This document shows, one piece after another, positions 36,301-48,181 of a stretch of 64,000 nucleotides of DNA. Under the pieces are notes generated by a model, which was given only the letters and a program-made list of their open reading frames with translations, was not told where the DNA came from and did no database searches. Source of the stretch: Apium graveolens (taxonomy: Eukaryota > Streptophyta > Magnoliopsida > Apiales > Apiaceae). The number at the start of each line of letters is the position of its first letter. The first letter of the stretch is position 1. The stretch is from the NCBI RefSeq assembly GCF_009905375.1, contig NW_027419136.1:1-64000 (forward strand), written 5' to 3'. A program made the position numbers and the translations under genes.

Positions 36301-37548
36301 TCCCCCTCATCTTCAATGATACATTAATATTACTTTTTTCCAACCTTTTACATTAATATTAATTTTTGTTCAACCTTTTACAAAGGCATATGATACATGT
36401 CCATAACACATTGATTTTTTTTCTCGTTTTCTTATTCACCAAAGTAATTTTGATGACCTCACTCACTTAGAGACATATTTGCTCTCAGACCAGTTTTAAC
36501 TATGTTTGAAAATATTTTTAACCTAAACTAACTCGTAACCTGAAACACCTTCTTTTAGTTGTGGTACTCAATATCATTCTCATTTTCTATATGTTTCATT
36601 ATAAGGACCAAATTGCGAAAGTTGGTGTACTTTTATGCCTCTGTAGATTACTTCATCTCTTATGAAACTTATGTTCAGATTATTTATGTATTAAAGGAAG
36701 CAGGAACTCAATATATTTAATAATTTCTTACCATCTTTTATAGGTACATGTATCAGTGTAATATTCTAGGAATGTAAAGGTTGATGAGGGACATGATGCT
36801 CCAAAGTATCCAGTATCAGAAGGGATACATGGGGTTCTTATCGATTTTTGTTGAATCAGAATCAAGGAAAGATTACTTTCTTAATTTCGTTTAGAGAAAA
36901 GAATTATGCATGATACTTGTACAACTGGTTGTTAAGGGCATTATGTGTTATTGCAATTGGTTGCTGCTACTTAATATTTTTTTAAGTATTGTACTAATCA
37001 AGATGACTTTGTTTGCTATACCCTTTTTATATATTGTTTTGTATATTATGATATTTAGAATTTATTTAAATAATTATTTGAATTATAGTGAAGTGATATG
37101 TGTTGTCACACTAGTTTTTGTTGCCATTTCGGTTCATGTATACATTTTTTTAATTCATTATTGTTTTAGGATTATTTTCAAGTACAAATATGAAAGAGAA
37201 AAAATTAAATTAAAATTATAAAAAATTGAAAATCAGTTGTTTCATTTAAATGCTAAAGAATTAATTTATTCTTTTTAAAAAAATATTGTACTTGCATAGC
37301 GTTTCTCTAAGAGGTGTGCAAGTGTAACACATAATGTTCCTCTAGGTGCTTTTCAAGTGCAATTTTACTTAGAAGACTTTTGCTTACATAGCACTTGAAA
37401 AACCATTGTCCAAGTGATAAACTTCAATAGCATATATTAAAGAGCTATAAAATTGACTTTCACTTGCATAGCACTGACTTATATAGCACTTGAAAGTGCT
37501 ATGGAAGCTAAAAAATAAATGCTATGCAAGCTCAAATTTGTAGTAATG
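33354..37548. mobile_element. CACTA-type element, 4195 bp, with exon-like interior
   Basis: Left terminus CACTACTACAAATTT (33354) and right terminus AAATTTGTAGTAATG (37548) are inverted repeats with one mismatch. The insertion splits the unit site GAATTGGACATGTGTAG, with GGA/TGGA repeated on both sides. Subterminal repeats of the type TAGCACTTG / GTGCTATGCAAG occur in both orientations over about 300 bp at each end. No transposase ORF is present. The interior has gene-like pieces on the plus strand. Confidence 0.75.
33706..36860 (+). pseudogene. Multi-exon gene-like fragments captured in the 33.4-37.5 kb element
   Basis: A GC-richer first segment (about 33705-33987) ends with a donor-like GATTT|GTAAGTT. 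Further exon-like pieces are 35381-35456 after acceptor TTTACAG (contains LLNLPSFLEPTSPRSALSLD), about 36035-36160 ending at CAG|GTATGC (contains RPKRSPTSLSSVRDM), and a piece after TTTTATAG at 36743. All are on the plus strand in one order. I do not recognise the protein and stops occur, so this is most likely a captured or decayed gene rather than a working one. Confidence 0.35.
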
Positions 37549-37944
37549 TGGACATGTGTAGTCTGAGGATGTTTCTGTTTGTATTAAATGAACGTGTTCG
37601 AAGTGGATTGTTAGCTTAATCGATTTGTGGTTCGAGATGTGATGGACGTTTGTATCTCTTCGGCTCCTCATTAAAAATTAATTTTCTTAATGTCTATATT
37701 CAGTTGTAATTTACAATAATATTTTAGATCCTAATATGCTTGACCCCTAGGCCACAACAAACCGTTAGAAACAAAAAGGTACGAGGTAAGTGCAGTGAAT
37801 TACATGAGAAACCATAATGGATACTTCAATTCTCAGAATTCCCCATTAAAATATAGGAATTATCTAACATAAGGAAAACAAAATCTAAATAATATGAAAA
37901 TTTAAGGTAAATACAAAACCAGTTCACTTGCAAAACCTTAAACA
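37549..37944. repeat. Array unit 4, end of block A
   Basis: Unit sequence resumes at GACATGTGTAGTCTGAGG and runs through GAACGTGTTCGAAG and the CTAATATGCTTGACCCC block. At about 37826 it passes directly into ATTCTCAGAATTCCCC, the last bases of the tRNA-Pro-like sequence. The body of the tRNA-like sequence is deleted here, as at 40895 and 59037. Confidence 0.75.
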
Positions 37945-38088
37945 CGCTCTTACCTCGAAATTCTTCAATGGTGTCTCTGTTTTAGCCGCCTTTACGCACC
38001 AAGAATCTTTAACACATGTTATGGTCACAATGATCACGCATCTGTCAATTGGACATGCTTTTCTTTCACTGGAGTAAAACTTCAGATA
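37945..38088 (-). pseudogene. ARIADNE fragment, severely deleted copy
   Basis: Only the C-terminal block (complement of CTCGAAATTCTTCAATGGTG and of the TTTACGCACCAAG region) and a short stretch after it remain. At about 38088 the sequence jumps to ATCAATGATTGATCGGCC, which in complete units lies several hundred bases beyond the ARIADNE 5' end. About 1.3 kb (most of the fragment plus flank) is missing. Confidence 0.7.
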
Positions 38089-41059
38089 TCAATGATTGAT
38101 CGGCCTTCTAAATGTTATAGAGCATTCATTTATTCAAGGCATATGTCTACAACTTTTGTGAAAAATTTGGCATTGGTGACTTGATGCAGCTAAAATTTGT
38201 GGCTTCACCCTCATAAATATAAGATTAAATACCATTAAAATCTTAATTTATTTAGAATTAAAAGATATTCAAGTTTTAATTAAACAACTTTGCAAACTTG
38301 GAGGACTATTCAATTTATTTCTAAAGAGATCAAAATAATATTGTATTGAGCCAATTAACAATTAGTGATTTACCTTTCCATTAGGGACACTTGTATAGTC
38401 CAGTTTCAAAAAAGCCCATACGTTCCTTTTGGTGAACCACCATATCATGAGTATGCATATATCTTAATAATCTAAAAATCATGGTTTCATTTTAAAAATG
38501 TATTATCGATAAATATTCATATATTACTACTTATTTAATATTTGTCCTTATGATTTTTGTAAAAAAATGTGCCCCTTACTACTAAAATAATTTATTTTTG
38601 GATATACTATCTCTTACTATCCAAAATTGCATAATATTTAAAAATGTTTGTTTTATATTGTTGTTAAGGTACATTGTACCTAACATCATAAAAATAAGTA
38701 TATTGTGCATTGTGCATTGTATTCAAATAACTTATTTTAAAATATATAAATACCTCACATCAATTAAAATTACATATTATTTAATAGAAAATGTGACTTT
38801 GGTATCATTGTTTTAACAAAAAAGTTCAACTATATTATATATAAATATATGTTTACAGATTTCACAAATTAAATGAGTATTTATGAAATTTGTATTTCCT
38901 GGATGTTATCCTGCTGTAAACATACCTTATACTTTGAAAATCAGTGGTAATGTTATTGACTTAGTTTTTTCATATCCCTCTCTTCACTATAAATACGTAC
39001 ACAATCTATGTTCCTGATACATAAATTACAAATCATAGAGTGTCCTTTTTTATGTATTCTTGTATAGAATGATAGTAAGAAGACCTCTCATATAATGATA
39101 GTGTAAAAATATTTAAATTTGTTAACAAAAATGTGTTATAGTTTATCAAATCCATATAATTTGAAGATGTTCATGGTACATCATTATATTGAAATTAAGT
39201 TTTTTAAGATGATGATATTTCATGAACAATCCTTAGATTATATAGATTTTGTGTTTTAGAGAAATAAAAATGCATATTAATTGAAGAAAATTAGTGATAC
39301 AATTTTCTTTTATATTATTGGTTAGTTATATTATTGAGGATTTGTGAATGCAATGAGTTGTTTCAATAATTTGGAAACTTGAGCTGATCTGATTCTTAAC
39401 CATATGTGAAATCGGATTGCAAAGTCTTTTTACCATAATTTTTATTTGTGTGTTTATCAATTTTAATCATGTATGTTTATATTCATAGTGAGGTACCGGT
39501 GATATATCGTTATATCAAATTCAAATATTTAAGTGATGATTTATCATACTTTAGTTTCTAATATAAATATGTATCAATGGTAGAAAAATAATTAGCTAAT
39601 TTTGTTAATGTAGCTATTTAGTACTTTTGTTACAATTGATTTGATGAAGAGGTCTTTGGAAAGTCATCTAATCTCATTGTTGCCTATATGCTATGTGTAT
39701 CTCACACGGGTAATTCCATTCTAATCTGCTAATGTGTGTGTAATGGGTTTTATAAATTTTCATTTGACACGGAATCGTGGACTACATGTAATGAGTTTTA
39801 CTTTTGATACTAAAAAAATATAACTTGACAACATTCAAATGTGGTATAAGAGTGTTACAAACTACTATTTGAAAATGCTAGTTTAATATGACTACATGTC
39901 AAATGAGAAATTCTCAAATCAAATATCCACGCATCTAACATATTAGAATGAACTCGGGTGTCTCATACTAAATAACACTGGAGCTGCACGGGATTGAAGT
40001 TTCTACTTCATAATGGTGATATGCCTGTAAGTAAACCCGATAAATATAATGACTTTTAATTTAGAAATTCAGTTTAATTAAATTCATTTGATGGTCCTCT
40101 CTTAGTAAAATGAATAATGATACGATGAATAAAGGAGGTAACTCACAGGAAAATAGAGATTGATTTGCAAGTATTGTGATGAAACTAATGGAGAAGCAAT
40201 CTCTATAAACTACACCTGTTCACTCTTTCTCTAGCCTTTAGTGTAATCCATGAAAGCGACCAAGATCAATTTATACTTATGGTCCGTGTTCAATATTCTC
40301 TAAAAAAATTGGTTGAAACAACAAAAAAGCACATATATGTAATCCATGAAAGCGACCAAGATCAATTTGTAACATTATGTTTATAGATTCTTCACTTTTT
40401 TTAACAGCATCCCGTATATTCCTTTCTGTTTTTTCCTATGTTCCTTTGTGCTTTGAATTATGTCTGCATTTTCTAACGAGCCTGGATATGAAATTTAATA
40501 ATAAAAAAATACGAAATTGATGGGTTTCATTTAAGACTTTACAAATTTGTAATAATGGTATGTGGCCATTTACATGTATAATGATTTGAATTGTGAGCAT
40601 GGAATTGGACATGTGTAGTCTGAGGATGTTTCTGTTTGTATTAAATGAACGTGTTCGAAGTGGATTGGTAGCTTAATACATTTGTGGTTCGAGATGTGAT
40701 GGACGTTTGTAGCTCTTCGGTTCCTCATTAAAAATTAATTTTCTTAATGTCTATATTCAATTGTAATTTAAAATAATATTTTACATCCTAATACGCTTGA
40801 CCCCAGGCCAAAGCCAAAGGTTAGAAACAAAAAGGTATGAGGTTAGTTTAGTTCTAGTGAATTACAAGAGAAACCATAATGAATACTTCAATTCTCAGAA
40901 TTCCCCATTTTCCCTCACATTCCAATCAAACAAACATTAAAATATAGGAATTGTCTAACATAAGGAAAACAAAATCTAAGTATTATGAAAATTTAAGGTA
41001 AAAACAAAACCAGTTTACTTGCAAAAAAAGCAGTAGCAACTACTTACTAAATCTCTTAA
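38089..41059. repeat. Array unit 5 (about 3 kb, without solo LTR or gypsy LTR)
   Basis: It is collinear with unit 1 and with the last unit. The empty target of the solo LTR (TTAACAAAAAAGTTC near 38812) and the uninterrupted site GAGGTCTTTGG (39648) are both present. The tRNA-like sequence is deleted to its last bases at about 40893. No gene is present. A small direct duplication (AATCCATGAAAGCGACCAAG occurs at about 40246 and 40341) is private to this unit. Confidence 0.8.
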
Positions 41060-41953
41060 ATTAATTTGAGTTGAAAAATATGAATTTTTTTATTTCGCTG
41101 CCTTAAAGAAGCTCTTACCTCGAAATTCTTGAATGGTGTCTCTGTTTTAGCCCACTTTATGCACCAAGCACCTTTAGCACATGTTATGGTCACAATCATT
41201 TATGGCAGTACAGTATTGACACTTCCAGGCATTTGTCAATTGGACATGCTTTTCTTTCACTGGAGTAACATCAACTTCAGATGGCCCAATTCTAATCCTT
41301 TAAGAAAGTTCGAAAAATATCTTCCAGTTACCTTAGTTAAATTTATAATCTCCTTAAGATTTTTTTTATTAAATTCTTCTGAGCTAGCCTCATCCCTAAA
41401 GTATTTTTGTAGCTTATTCTCTGTGTAATCATGGAGCCTTTCTAAAGCCACCTCAGCCTCACCTTGTGGTTACTCAAATACCTTTGTTTTCGTATATGCT
41501 TCTCGTGGCATATAATATCCATAAATATAAGTCCATTTTAATACTCGTCTTTATTCAAAAATATGCTACCAAGCTTCCGTAAAAAAACTATGGTGTTCTC
41601 GCTAACAATGTTTTTTCTCGAGTTTCGAGTTTCTGAAGTTTCTTATTTTTTTATCTCGCTTAGATCTGCTAATGCTTTCTCTCTTGACTTTTCATTTACA
41701 GCCCACCTTTCATAATATTGAGCATATATCTTGATGTATTCCTGAGCCGATGTTCTAAGTCTAACAACTTCTCTCCTCACAGTCTCCTAATAACCTTTAC
41801 ACGCCTTAGGATCATGTGCATTCCATGATCCTAGGCATATCCAACAAAACTCATGCTTGGAAGGATGCTTACAAGTACTCAGTAGCATGCTCCAACAGTA
41901 CATACAAACATTGAAAGTTCGTGTTCTCTGATTTAGATGATAGATGCATCCAA
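41060..41953 (-). pseudogene. ARIADNE-type E3 ligase fragment, copy 2
   Basis: It has the same content and order as copy 1. The 41984-41787 open stretch holds the zinc-binding CKHPSKHEFCWICLGSW and NAHDPKACKGY, then TAG at 41787-41789. The Ariadne domain follows (SAQEYIKIYAQYYERWAVNE, then ALERLHDYTENKLQKYFRDE in 41451-41257), with TAA at 41470-41472 in the FE-QGEAE motif. The 5' edge is cut by the 11-kb CACTA element at 41954; the continuing unit resumes at 52957 with GATATTTTGAAGAC. Confidence 0.85.
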
Positions 41954-42480
41954 CATTACAAGAAATTCGGCTAAATTCGACCAAATTATTCGGTCGAATT
42001 TAGCTAAATTCGACCGAATTATTCGGTCGAATTTAGCTAAATTCGACCGAAAATGGTCGAATTTAGCTCAATTCGACCGGCATTGTGTTGGTCGAACAGA
42101 GGCTGGTCGAAAATGACGAATCCGGTCGAATTTATCTAAATTCGACCGTCCTAAATTCGACTGCCTAAATTCGACCACCTTAAATTCGACTAACTAAATT
42201 CGACTATTTTTTGTGTTAATTTATTTTGCAATTTTTTGAATGAAATTTCAAATTATTTTAAAAAAAAATCAAAAATCCCGCCAAAATACTAAATTCAACC
42301 AAATCTGGTCGTACCTAAATTCGACCTAATATAGTCAGATACCAAATTCGACTATCTTTGGTTTAATATAAATTCGACCTGATATGGTCACACACTATAT
42401 TCGACCACATATTGTCATTAAAAATCCGACCAGCTTTGGTTGATTTTAGCTATAAAATTTACTTTTTCTCGTCGAATATA
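41954..42480. repeat. Left subterminal repeats of the 11-kb CACTA element
   Basis: Multiple direct and inverted copies of TAAATTCGACC and GGTCGAATTTAG are densest in the first 250 bp and decay inward. In En/Spm these are binding sites for TnpA. Some copies form near-perfect palindromes (TTCGACCGAATTATTCGGTC). Confidence 0.85.
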
Positions 42481-42853
42481 ATATACCATATTTTTTTTTC
42501 AAGCTATATTAGTCTAAGTTCAGTCGTATTTAACATGCTAAAGCTTTAATTGCTTTCCAATCAAATTAAATATGTAATTTACAAATTTGCTACCTATTTA
42601 TAGTAATACCACTCAGATCTCATTTTGCAATTATAATCCCCAAATAAGCATTCAAAAATGATAAAAATACAAACCTGTAACCATTAGTAAAATTAAAATT
42701 AATAAAGTAAAGTGCTAAATTATCCCAGTATTTTTCATTACATACACCGCTAATTCATCCCAGTACTTTTCATTACATACACCGCTTAATATTTTTCATT
42801 ACATGCTTGAACGGAATTTTGTAAAAGATAAGTCCAAAATAAGGCAGTAAGGC

Positions 42854-45800
42854 CTAAAGAAGAGGATACATATGTGCGAGTGGATCTTCATCTTCAAAGT
42901 TGTCCATGTCATCCACCTTCACAGCCTTTGTGCCGTCCACCGCAGTATCCTTCTCTACTAGACTCTCCTGGAAAATAATGCAATTATTAAAAAACCGTTT
43001 CATATCAGAACCACTGGAAAATTATGCTACATAACCACTGTAAAATTATATGACATAACCACTGTAAAATTATACCTCCGCAATGATTTTATCATTATCC
43101 TTCAACACTAGAGGAAACAAACTGTTAGCAGCCTGTGCATAATATGCCTGCAATACATGTTGACTTGGGTCCGGAAATGCAGCAGCAGCTAAGTTACGCA
43201 CATTTTCATCCAAAACAGATTGTTTCAGTTCACGCATAGGCAAGGACTGGACCATCTCCTTCATTTCATCTAAAATCTTTACCATCCTCAAACAAATCTC
43301 ATCTGGAACACTAGCTTGAACTTGAGAATTTCTAGACATTTTTCTGCTGATCCACTGTGATGCTTTCTCTGCTCCAATAAGCTCTGGCAGTGTTTCACGG
43401 GGATGAAGAAAGACGATCCCCTTGTTCGGAGGCTTAGCTTGAATTAACACTTCGAGTTCTTTCTTCCTCCGAATTTCTTTTCTGGTTCGAGGGGATAGCA
43501 GTTCATCACCAGGTGAAAACTCAGGTGATTCAGCTTTAACAGCAAGCAAGGTTTTCATTTTTCCTAAAATATGCAATACTTCGAATCAAACCTAACCCCG
43601 AATTACAATAACATAATATTGTACATATTTTAATGGGACATAAGGATTCATGTTCACTGTAAATAGCATAGTGATCATTACAAAATCGCTCAACTTTATG
43701 TCACAATTGCATAAATCTGTTAATTATTACCACAAACTATTATATGTATCTCACATTTTATTGGAAGTAAAAATTAACCACAAACTGTTTACTTAATGCT
43801 TGATCAAAATTGATATTCTTCATCATCATCCCCCCCCATAAAAAAACTTTCATGCACATGTAACATACAAAAAAGTTGCAGACAAATCCAATACAGAATT
43901 AATCTGCTTATCAAGATATCACTACTTCTGTAAAAGATAAAAGATCAACCATAAAATTCAAGTGTTGATAGAGCATAACACCAAAAATGGCACAACCAAG
44001 AAGGGATGATCAAACTGTAATATGAATTTTAAGTTTTAACCAAGACCCAGTTTCAGACTACGAACTACATATATGGAGGCAAGATGCAAGGAACAAATAA
44101 TTCAGAGGGTCTAATACTTAAGGCACAACAATGTGTTTACATGTTTATAGGATGTTGGTCAGTCAATCCTAGAGGCTTATTCTCGGGTTCTTGCAAACTT
44201 AGCATTCATCATACTCTCTAGGATATGAGATATTCTGCAGGAAAAATTTTTAAGTAATCCGAATTCCCCTGTTGCAACGTGCAACTTTCCCGGAGTAAAC
44301 CTTAACAGAAGTGATAAGAGGATGCCGAGTCTGAAATTGAGACACTCTCTCATCAATCAGATGAATATTGGAGATGGCCAGTTTCATGAACCAAATATAA
44401 TCAAGTATAGCAAATATGGGTCCGAGGACGATGAACACAGAACGAGTTTAATGACCGGAACAACTGGTGAAAGCAGAGTATGGTGCCTAAGCAGAGATGC
44501 ATGTGGCAGTCTTTCAACTCTTTCCCCTCAAAGTTCCCCCTGATGCCCCACTGATATATGTTGTAAATACACATAATAACAAGATGTGGTTTAGGATGTT
44601 GCCAAATATGGTGTAGCAACACTTTCAGTATAAACATAGGGAGGGACAGATCTCATGACTCTTTAGCTGAGAATGAACATTACCCTCATTAATTTACATA
44701 TTAAGCCTAAAAATATATTCTTATAGTTAAAATATTTTTAAGTCTAAATGCTTTACAATTCATTGTACCATCCTCTTTATGTTCTTTTTTTGCAACTTTC
44801 TACCGCCCAAACAAATTCTAACACCATTATTTACATTGTCTTCAGCCCATTTGTGATTTTTTTTAATAAATTCAATGAACATTTTATAACAGTCTGCAAA
44901 GGTAGGACATACTAGTGTACATACTTTGTCTGGTTAGTTGACAGGTAATATTTCAGCCACACCTAACACAAACGAATAATAATAGTCCTGATTAAATATA
45001 CTTAAGAAACCATACCTAACGCAAATAAGATGATTAAGATTATTATCACTATATATTTACTTGTTTTTCTTTATAATTTACGCAAATAAGATGATATTTG
45101 ACAGAATACACGACAAGCATAACATATCAATGTATACCAATATTCAACACATCTAGTAAAATAAACGCATCTAGTAAAATGGGAGGAAACCTGGAGGTTT
45201 TTCATAACTGGTGCACTAGGATTGTAAACAGTACCCAGGAATTCCTCTTCAGCAATTGGATCTTCGCCCCTTGCCTCTCTTTCAGCATCTATTTCCTTTA
45301 AGATAGGTAAAAACCCCATCAGATGATGCAGATAAATAAGCTAATATTACAAAAACCTAGGTCATAATCATCTTATAGTTGATATAACAAACCAATATTA
45401 AATAAATGATTTAATATTGAGAACAAACCTAGGACATACGATGCAGTTATTGAATCTGATATCTAATTATCGTATACTACGAGACAACTAAATCACACCT
45501 CCCGTCTTTGATCAAATGATTTGGCCCCGGTATGGGAGGTAAATTCCACCATCTTTCTGGCCCTTTTTCCATTTTTGGACCTCATTTCAAATCGGGGTGT
45601 TCCCCAATAAGCACAGAGAGAATTACACGCCCGCTGAGAGAAGTAATATGGCTTTAACTCTTTAATATCAATTTCTTCTTCATGATATCCACTCTTCAAT
45701 AATTCATCCACATGCACCATCAGTCGTGCCTTCTCTAGATTAATGATATGCTTCCAATTTTTCTTTAATTGCGCTCTCACAACTCTATCTCATGTTTCTG

Positions 45801-47811
45801 GTCCACAACCCTTGGGATAGTTATAATATTCCTTCAAATCAGACCACGCGGAGTGTTACTTGAATAGAGTTAAGAGCCCCTATGTTCCATAGTGCTCTTT
45901 TATAAAACGGTTCACAAGACAGGAAGTACTAAAATGAGAGAATTAAAAAAACACAAGTTGTTACTTACTTTAAACTCTTCGATACAACCATCTAAAAAAG
46001 CTTCCCTTTGAGCAACCTTTGTATCAATGGTTTTATAATCAAATGTAATCTTCATAATGAAGCTCAAAAGGTGCTTGGATTTAGACTCCATGAACCTGTA
46101 AAAAAGTAATAAGAAAAAAGAAATAAATTAACAACAGAGATGATTTAGTTTAGGTCTAATATTTAAGTCACCATATAGGTTATTCCAGGGAGTTAGCTCA
46201 GGTGTACTATTTAAGTAGATATTAATTTAAAACACAGAAATGAGAGGAATACCCCTTTCCATTGTTAAGCAAATGAAGTGTTGGCTTCGCGTCTGGAGCT
46301 GGTTTTGTGTTGTAAACCCCATCACTACAGCTGCGCCTTTTCCTCTCATTTATAATTTTCTGCTTACTACATTTTTCAATATATTCTTCCAGATTGTAGG
46401 ACCCTTCTCCATCACTCTCTTCAGCACTAGAATTTTGCCCTTCACCATCCCATTCATTGGTCCTGGCCCTCTTATTTCCCTTACCCTTGTCTCCATTACC
46501 CTTCTTCGAATTCGGGCTCGACCATGTCACCTATAAAAAAATAACAATGGAACAAGGATATCATGTTAGTCATCTTATAGCATAAAATGAATATAGTGAA
46601 CATTCAGACTAATAGATACTAGTGTCAGTTTTCAGGGCTCGTTCCTTTCTTAAACACAAGAAACTCAAAAGCAAATTGGGAAGTATTCAGAAAATCAACA
46701 ATCACAAGCTAACACCTTTGTCAAAGACTCATATTAGTAAATCAACAATGTAGGCAAAACTTTCACCTTTGCACTTGGTAAGGTACAAATTCTGTATATT
46801 GCAGATCCCGTCTTGGTGAGAGAAATTAATATAAGCAAAACATTAGACTTGGGAAAGCCTGCTTACTTGCAGAAGGATAGGGGGCCTCTACTACGCAAAG
46901 GTCTGATTACTACAAATCAGGAAGTTTGGTCTCACCAGAGAAAAAACATTGCTCATAATCTTTTTGTAGACAAAGTCAAGGTACTCCTTATTCATAAGCT
47001 TTAGTTCTATATTATCTATTAATTGACTAGTTGAGATTATATATGTTATGTAATAATTGGTCGCAGGACATGCTAAGCATAGTGTTAGTGTCCGGGAGCA
47101 AACTAATCAAATCTTTGGAGAATGTGGTTGGGGATAGTTGGAAAATTGCAGAGATAAAAGTGGATGATTATGCGAGGGATTTCACATGCCATGTGTTTAC
47201 TACTATCATGTTTGGGGAAAACTATCCTATAAACACAGGCTTGTTTTCAAATGTAGAGCTCTCAAACAAGCCTCTGGTTCGCCAACCATACTCAATGGCC
47301 GTCCTTTCTACAGGTGAGGAACTCCATACTTGTTCTTTCAGACTAATAACAGTAATTCAGACTAACAATAACAAGTTACTCCGAAAGTTGTTGACAAATT
47401 TTTAGTCTGCCCTAAACCAGTTACATATCTGCTAACAGAATCACTTTAAACAAACACCCAAAATCACTAAATCACACATGGCCATAAAAGACTTCATAAT
47501 TAAAACAACACGAAAGATTCGAAAACCACAACAACTAAACCAAAATCAACAATTAACAAAAAAAATAAAGGCCTTTTGAGCAGCCAAATTAGAGTCAACC
47601 ACCACAGCTTTGACTTTACACTGATGTTCTGTATATGTTGACTATACACAAATACTAATTTGGGGCTCTTTCAAAGAGAACATTAACAAAGTGACACATA
47701 TATACAGTCCGAGAGATACACAAACAGTCAGAGAGAGAGTAAGAGAGAGAGAAAGAACACCTGTGTACTTAGCCTCGCCAGTTTCAGCCTCTGATTTGAG
47801 GTTTCAGCCAT
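42854..47811 (-). pseudogene. TnpA-like En/Spm transposase gene, multi-exon, broken in exon 4
   Basis: Exon model by reading splice signals: exon 1 47811-47761 (MAETSNQRLKLARLSTQ, donor CAG|GTGTT), exon 2 46530 to about 46250 (in phase, WSSPNSKKGNGDKGKG, basic/acidic), exon 3 46095-45969 (MESKSKHLLSFIMK), exon 4 45928-45499 (AQLKKNWKHIINLEKAR, YWGTPRFEMRSKNGKRARKM and TGAKSFDQRRE, the plant Ptta/En/Spm transposase-24 motifs), exon 5 about 45301-45190 (EIDAEREARGEDPIAEEEFL), exon 6 about 43564-43075, exon 7 about 42969 to stop at 42854-42856. Exon 4 has three in-frame stops before the conserved block, so the product is probably not made. Members of this family bind the subterminal repeats. Confidence 0.75.
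46748..47232 (+). pseudogene. Cytochrome P450 fragment (CYP714-like) trapped in TnpA intron 1
   Basis: Plus-strand exon-like segment 46748-46980 encodes GKTFTFALGKVQILYIADP, LVREI, LDLGKPAYLQKDRGPLLRKG and VWSHQRKNIAHNLFVDKVK. This is the conserved N-terminal part of clan-72 P450s, closest in my memory to CYP714, a gibberellin-modifying family. It ends at a donor AAG|GTACT. After acceptor TCGCAG a second segment (47067 to about 47232) encodes KLIKSLENVVGDSW and IKVDDYARDFTCHVFTTIMF, the next P450 block. I-helix, ExxR and haem-binding Cys regions are absent, so there is no enzyme. It runs antisense to the transposase gene. Confidence 0.8.
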
Positions 47812-47890
47812 CGTTTGTAAACCCTAGCTGCACCGTGAAAGAAAGAAGAGAAAGAGGGGAAACGATGTAATTGAAATTTTGGGGGTAAAT
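47812..47890 (-). promoter_or_regulatory. 5' leader and probable promoter-proximal region of the TnpA-like gene
   Basis: Just upstream of the exon 1 ATG (47809-47811) the minus strand reads CTAGGGTTTACAAACG. It carries the AAACCCTA telo-box motif common near plant transcription starts, preceded by a purine-rich CTTTCTTTC/GAAAGAAAG stretch. A GAGAGAGA-rich run lies at 47725-47760, inside intron 1. Assignment is by position only. Confidence 0.35.
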
Positions 47891-48181
47891 AAAGTATATA
47901 CCTAAAAACTAAGTCGGCTAATAATATTTGAATTTAGCCGTGTTGTGCAATAAGACCTTGTTTGGTTGAAAAAAATGAATCAGAGTGTTCTCCCAGTTAA
48001 GCTTCTGTATAAAACCTCCTGTTATCAACCAAAATACAAACACTATCATCCACTTTACAAAAATTTACAAACATTTAATTAAATTTCAAATTTAAAAATT
48101 ATAAATAAAGTAGCAATTGTTTTGATACAAATTTTATTAATAATAATGAATTACACCAAGTCATCATCATCACTAAATTCA

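Noticed and set aside
44250..44640. Overlapping ORFs on both strands inside the CACTA element (62-78 aa)
   Set aside because: They have no domain, no splice-consistent link to the TnpA exons, and lie in what the exon model places as an intron.
46748..47405. A working cytochrome P450 gene
   Set aside because: Only the N-terminal blocks are present. The I-helix, ExxR and haem-binding regions are missing, and homology ends near 47232.
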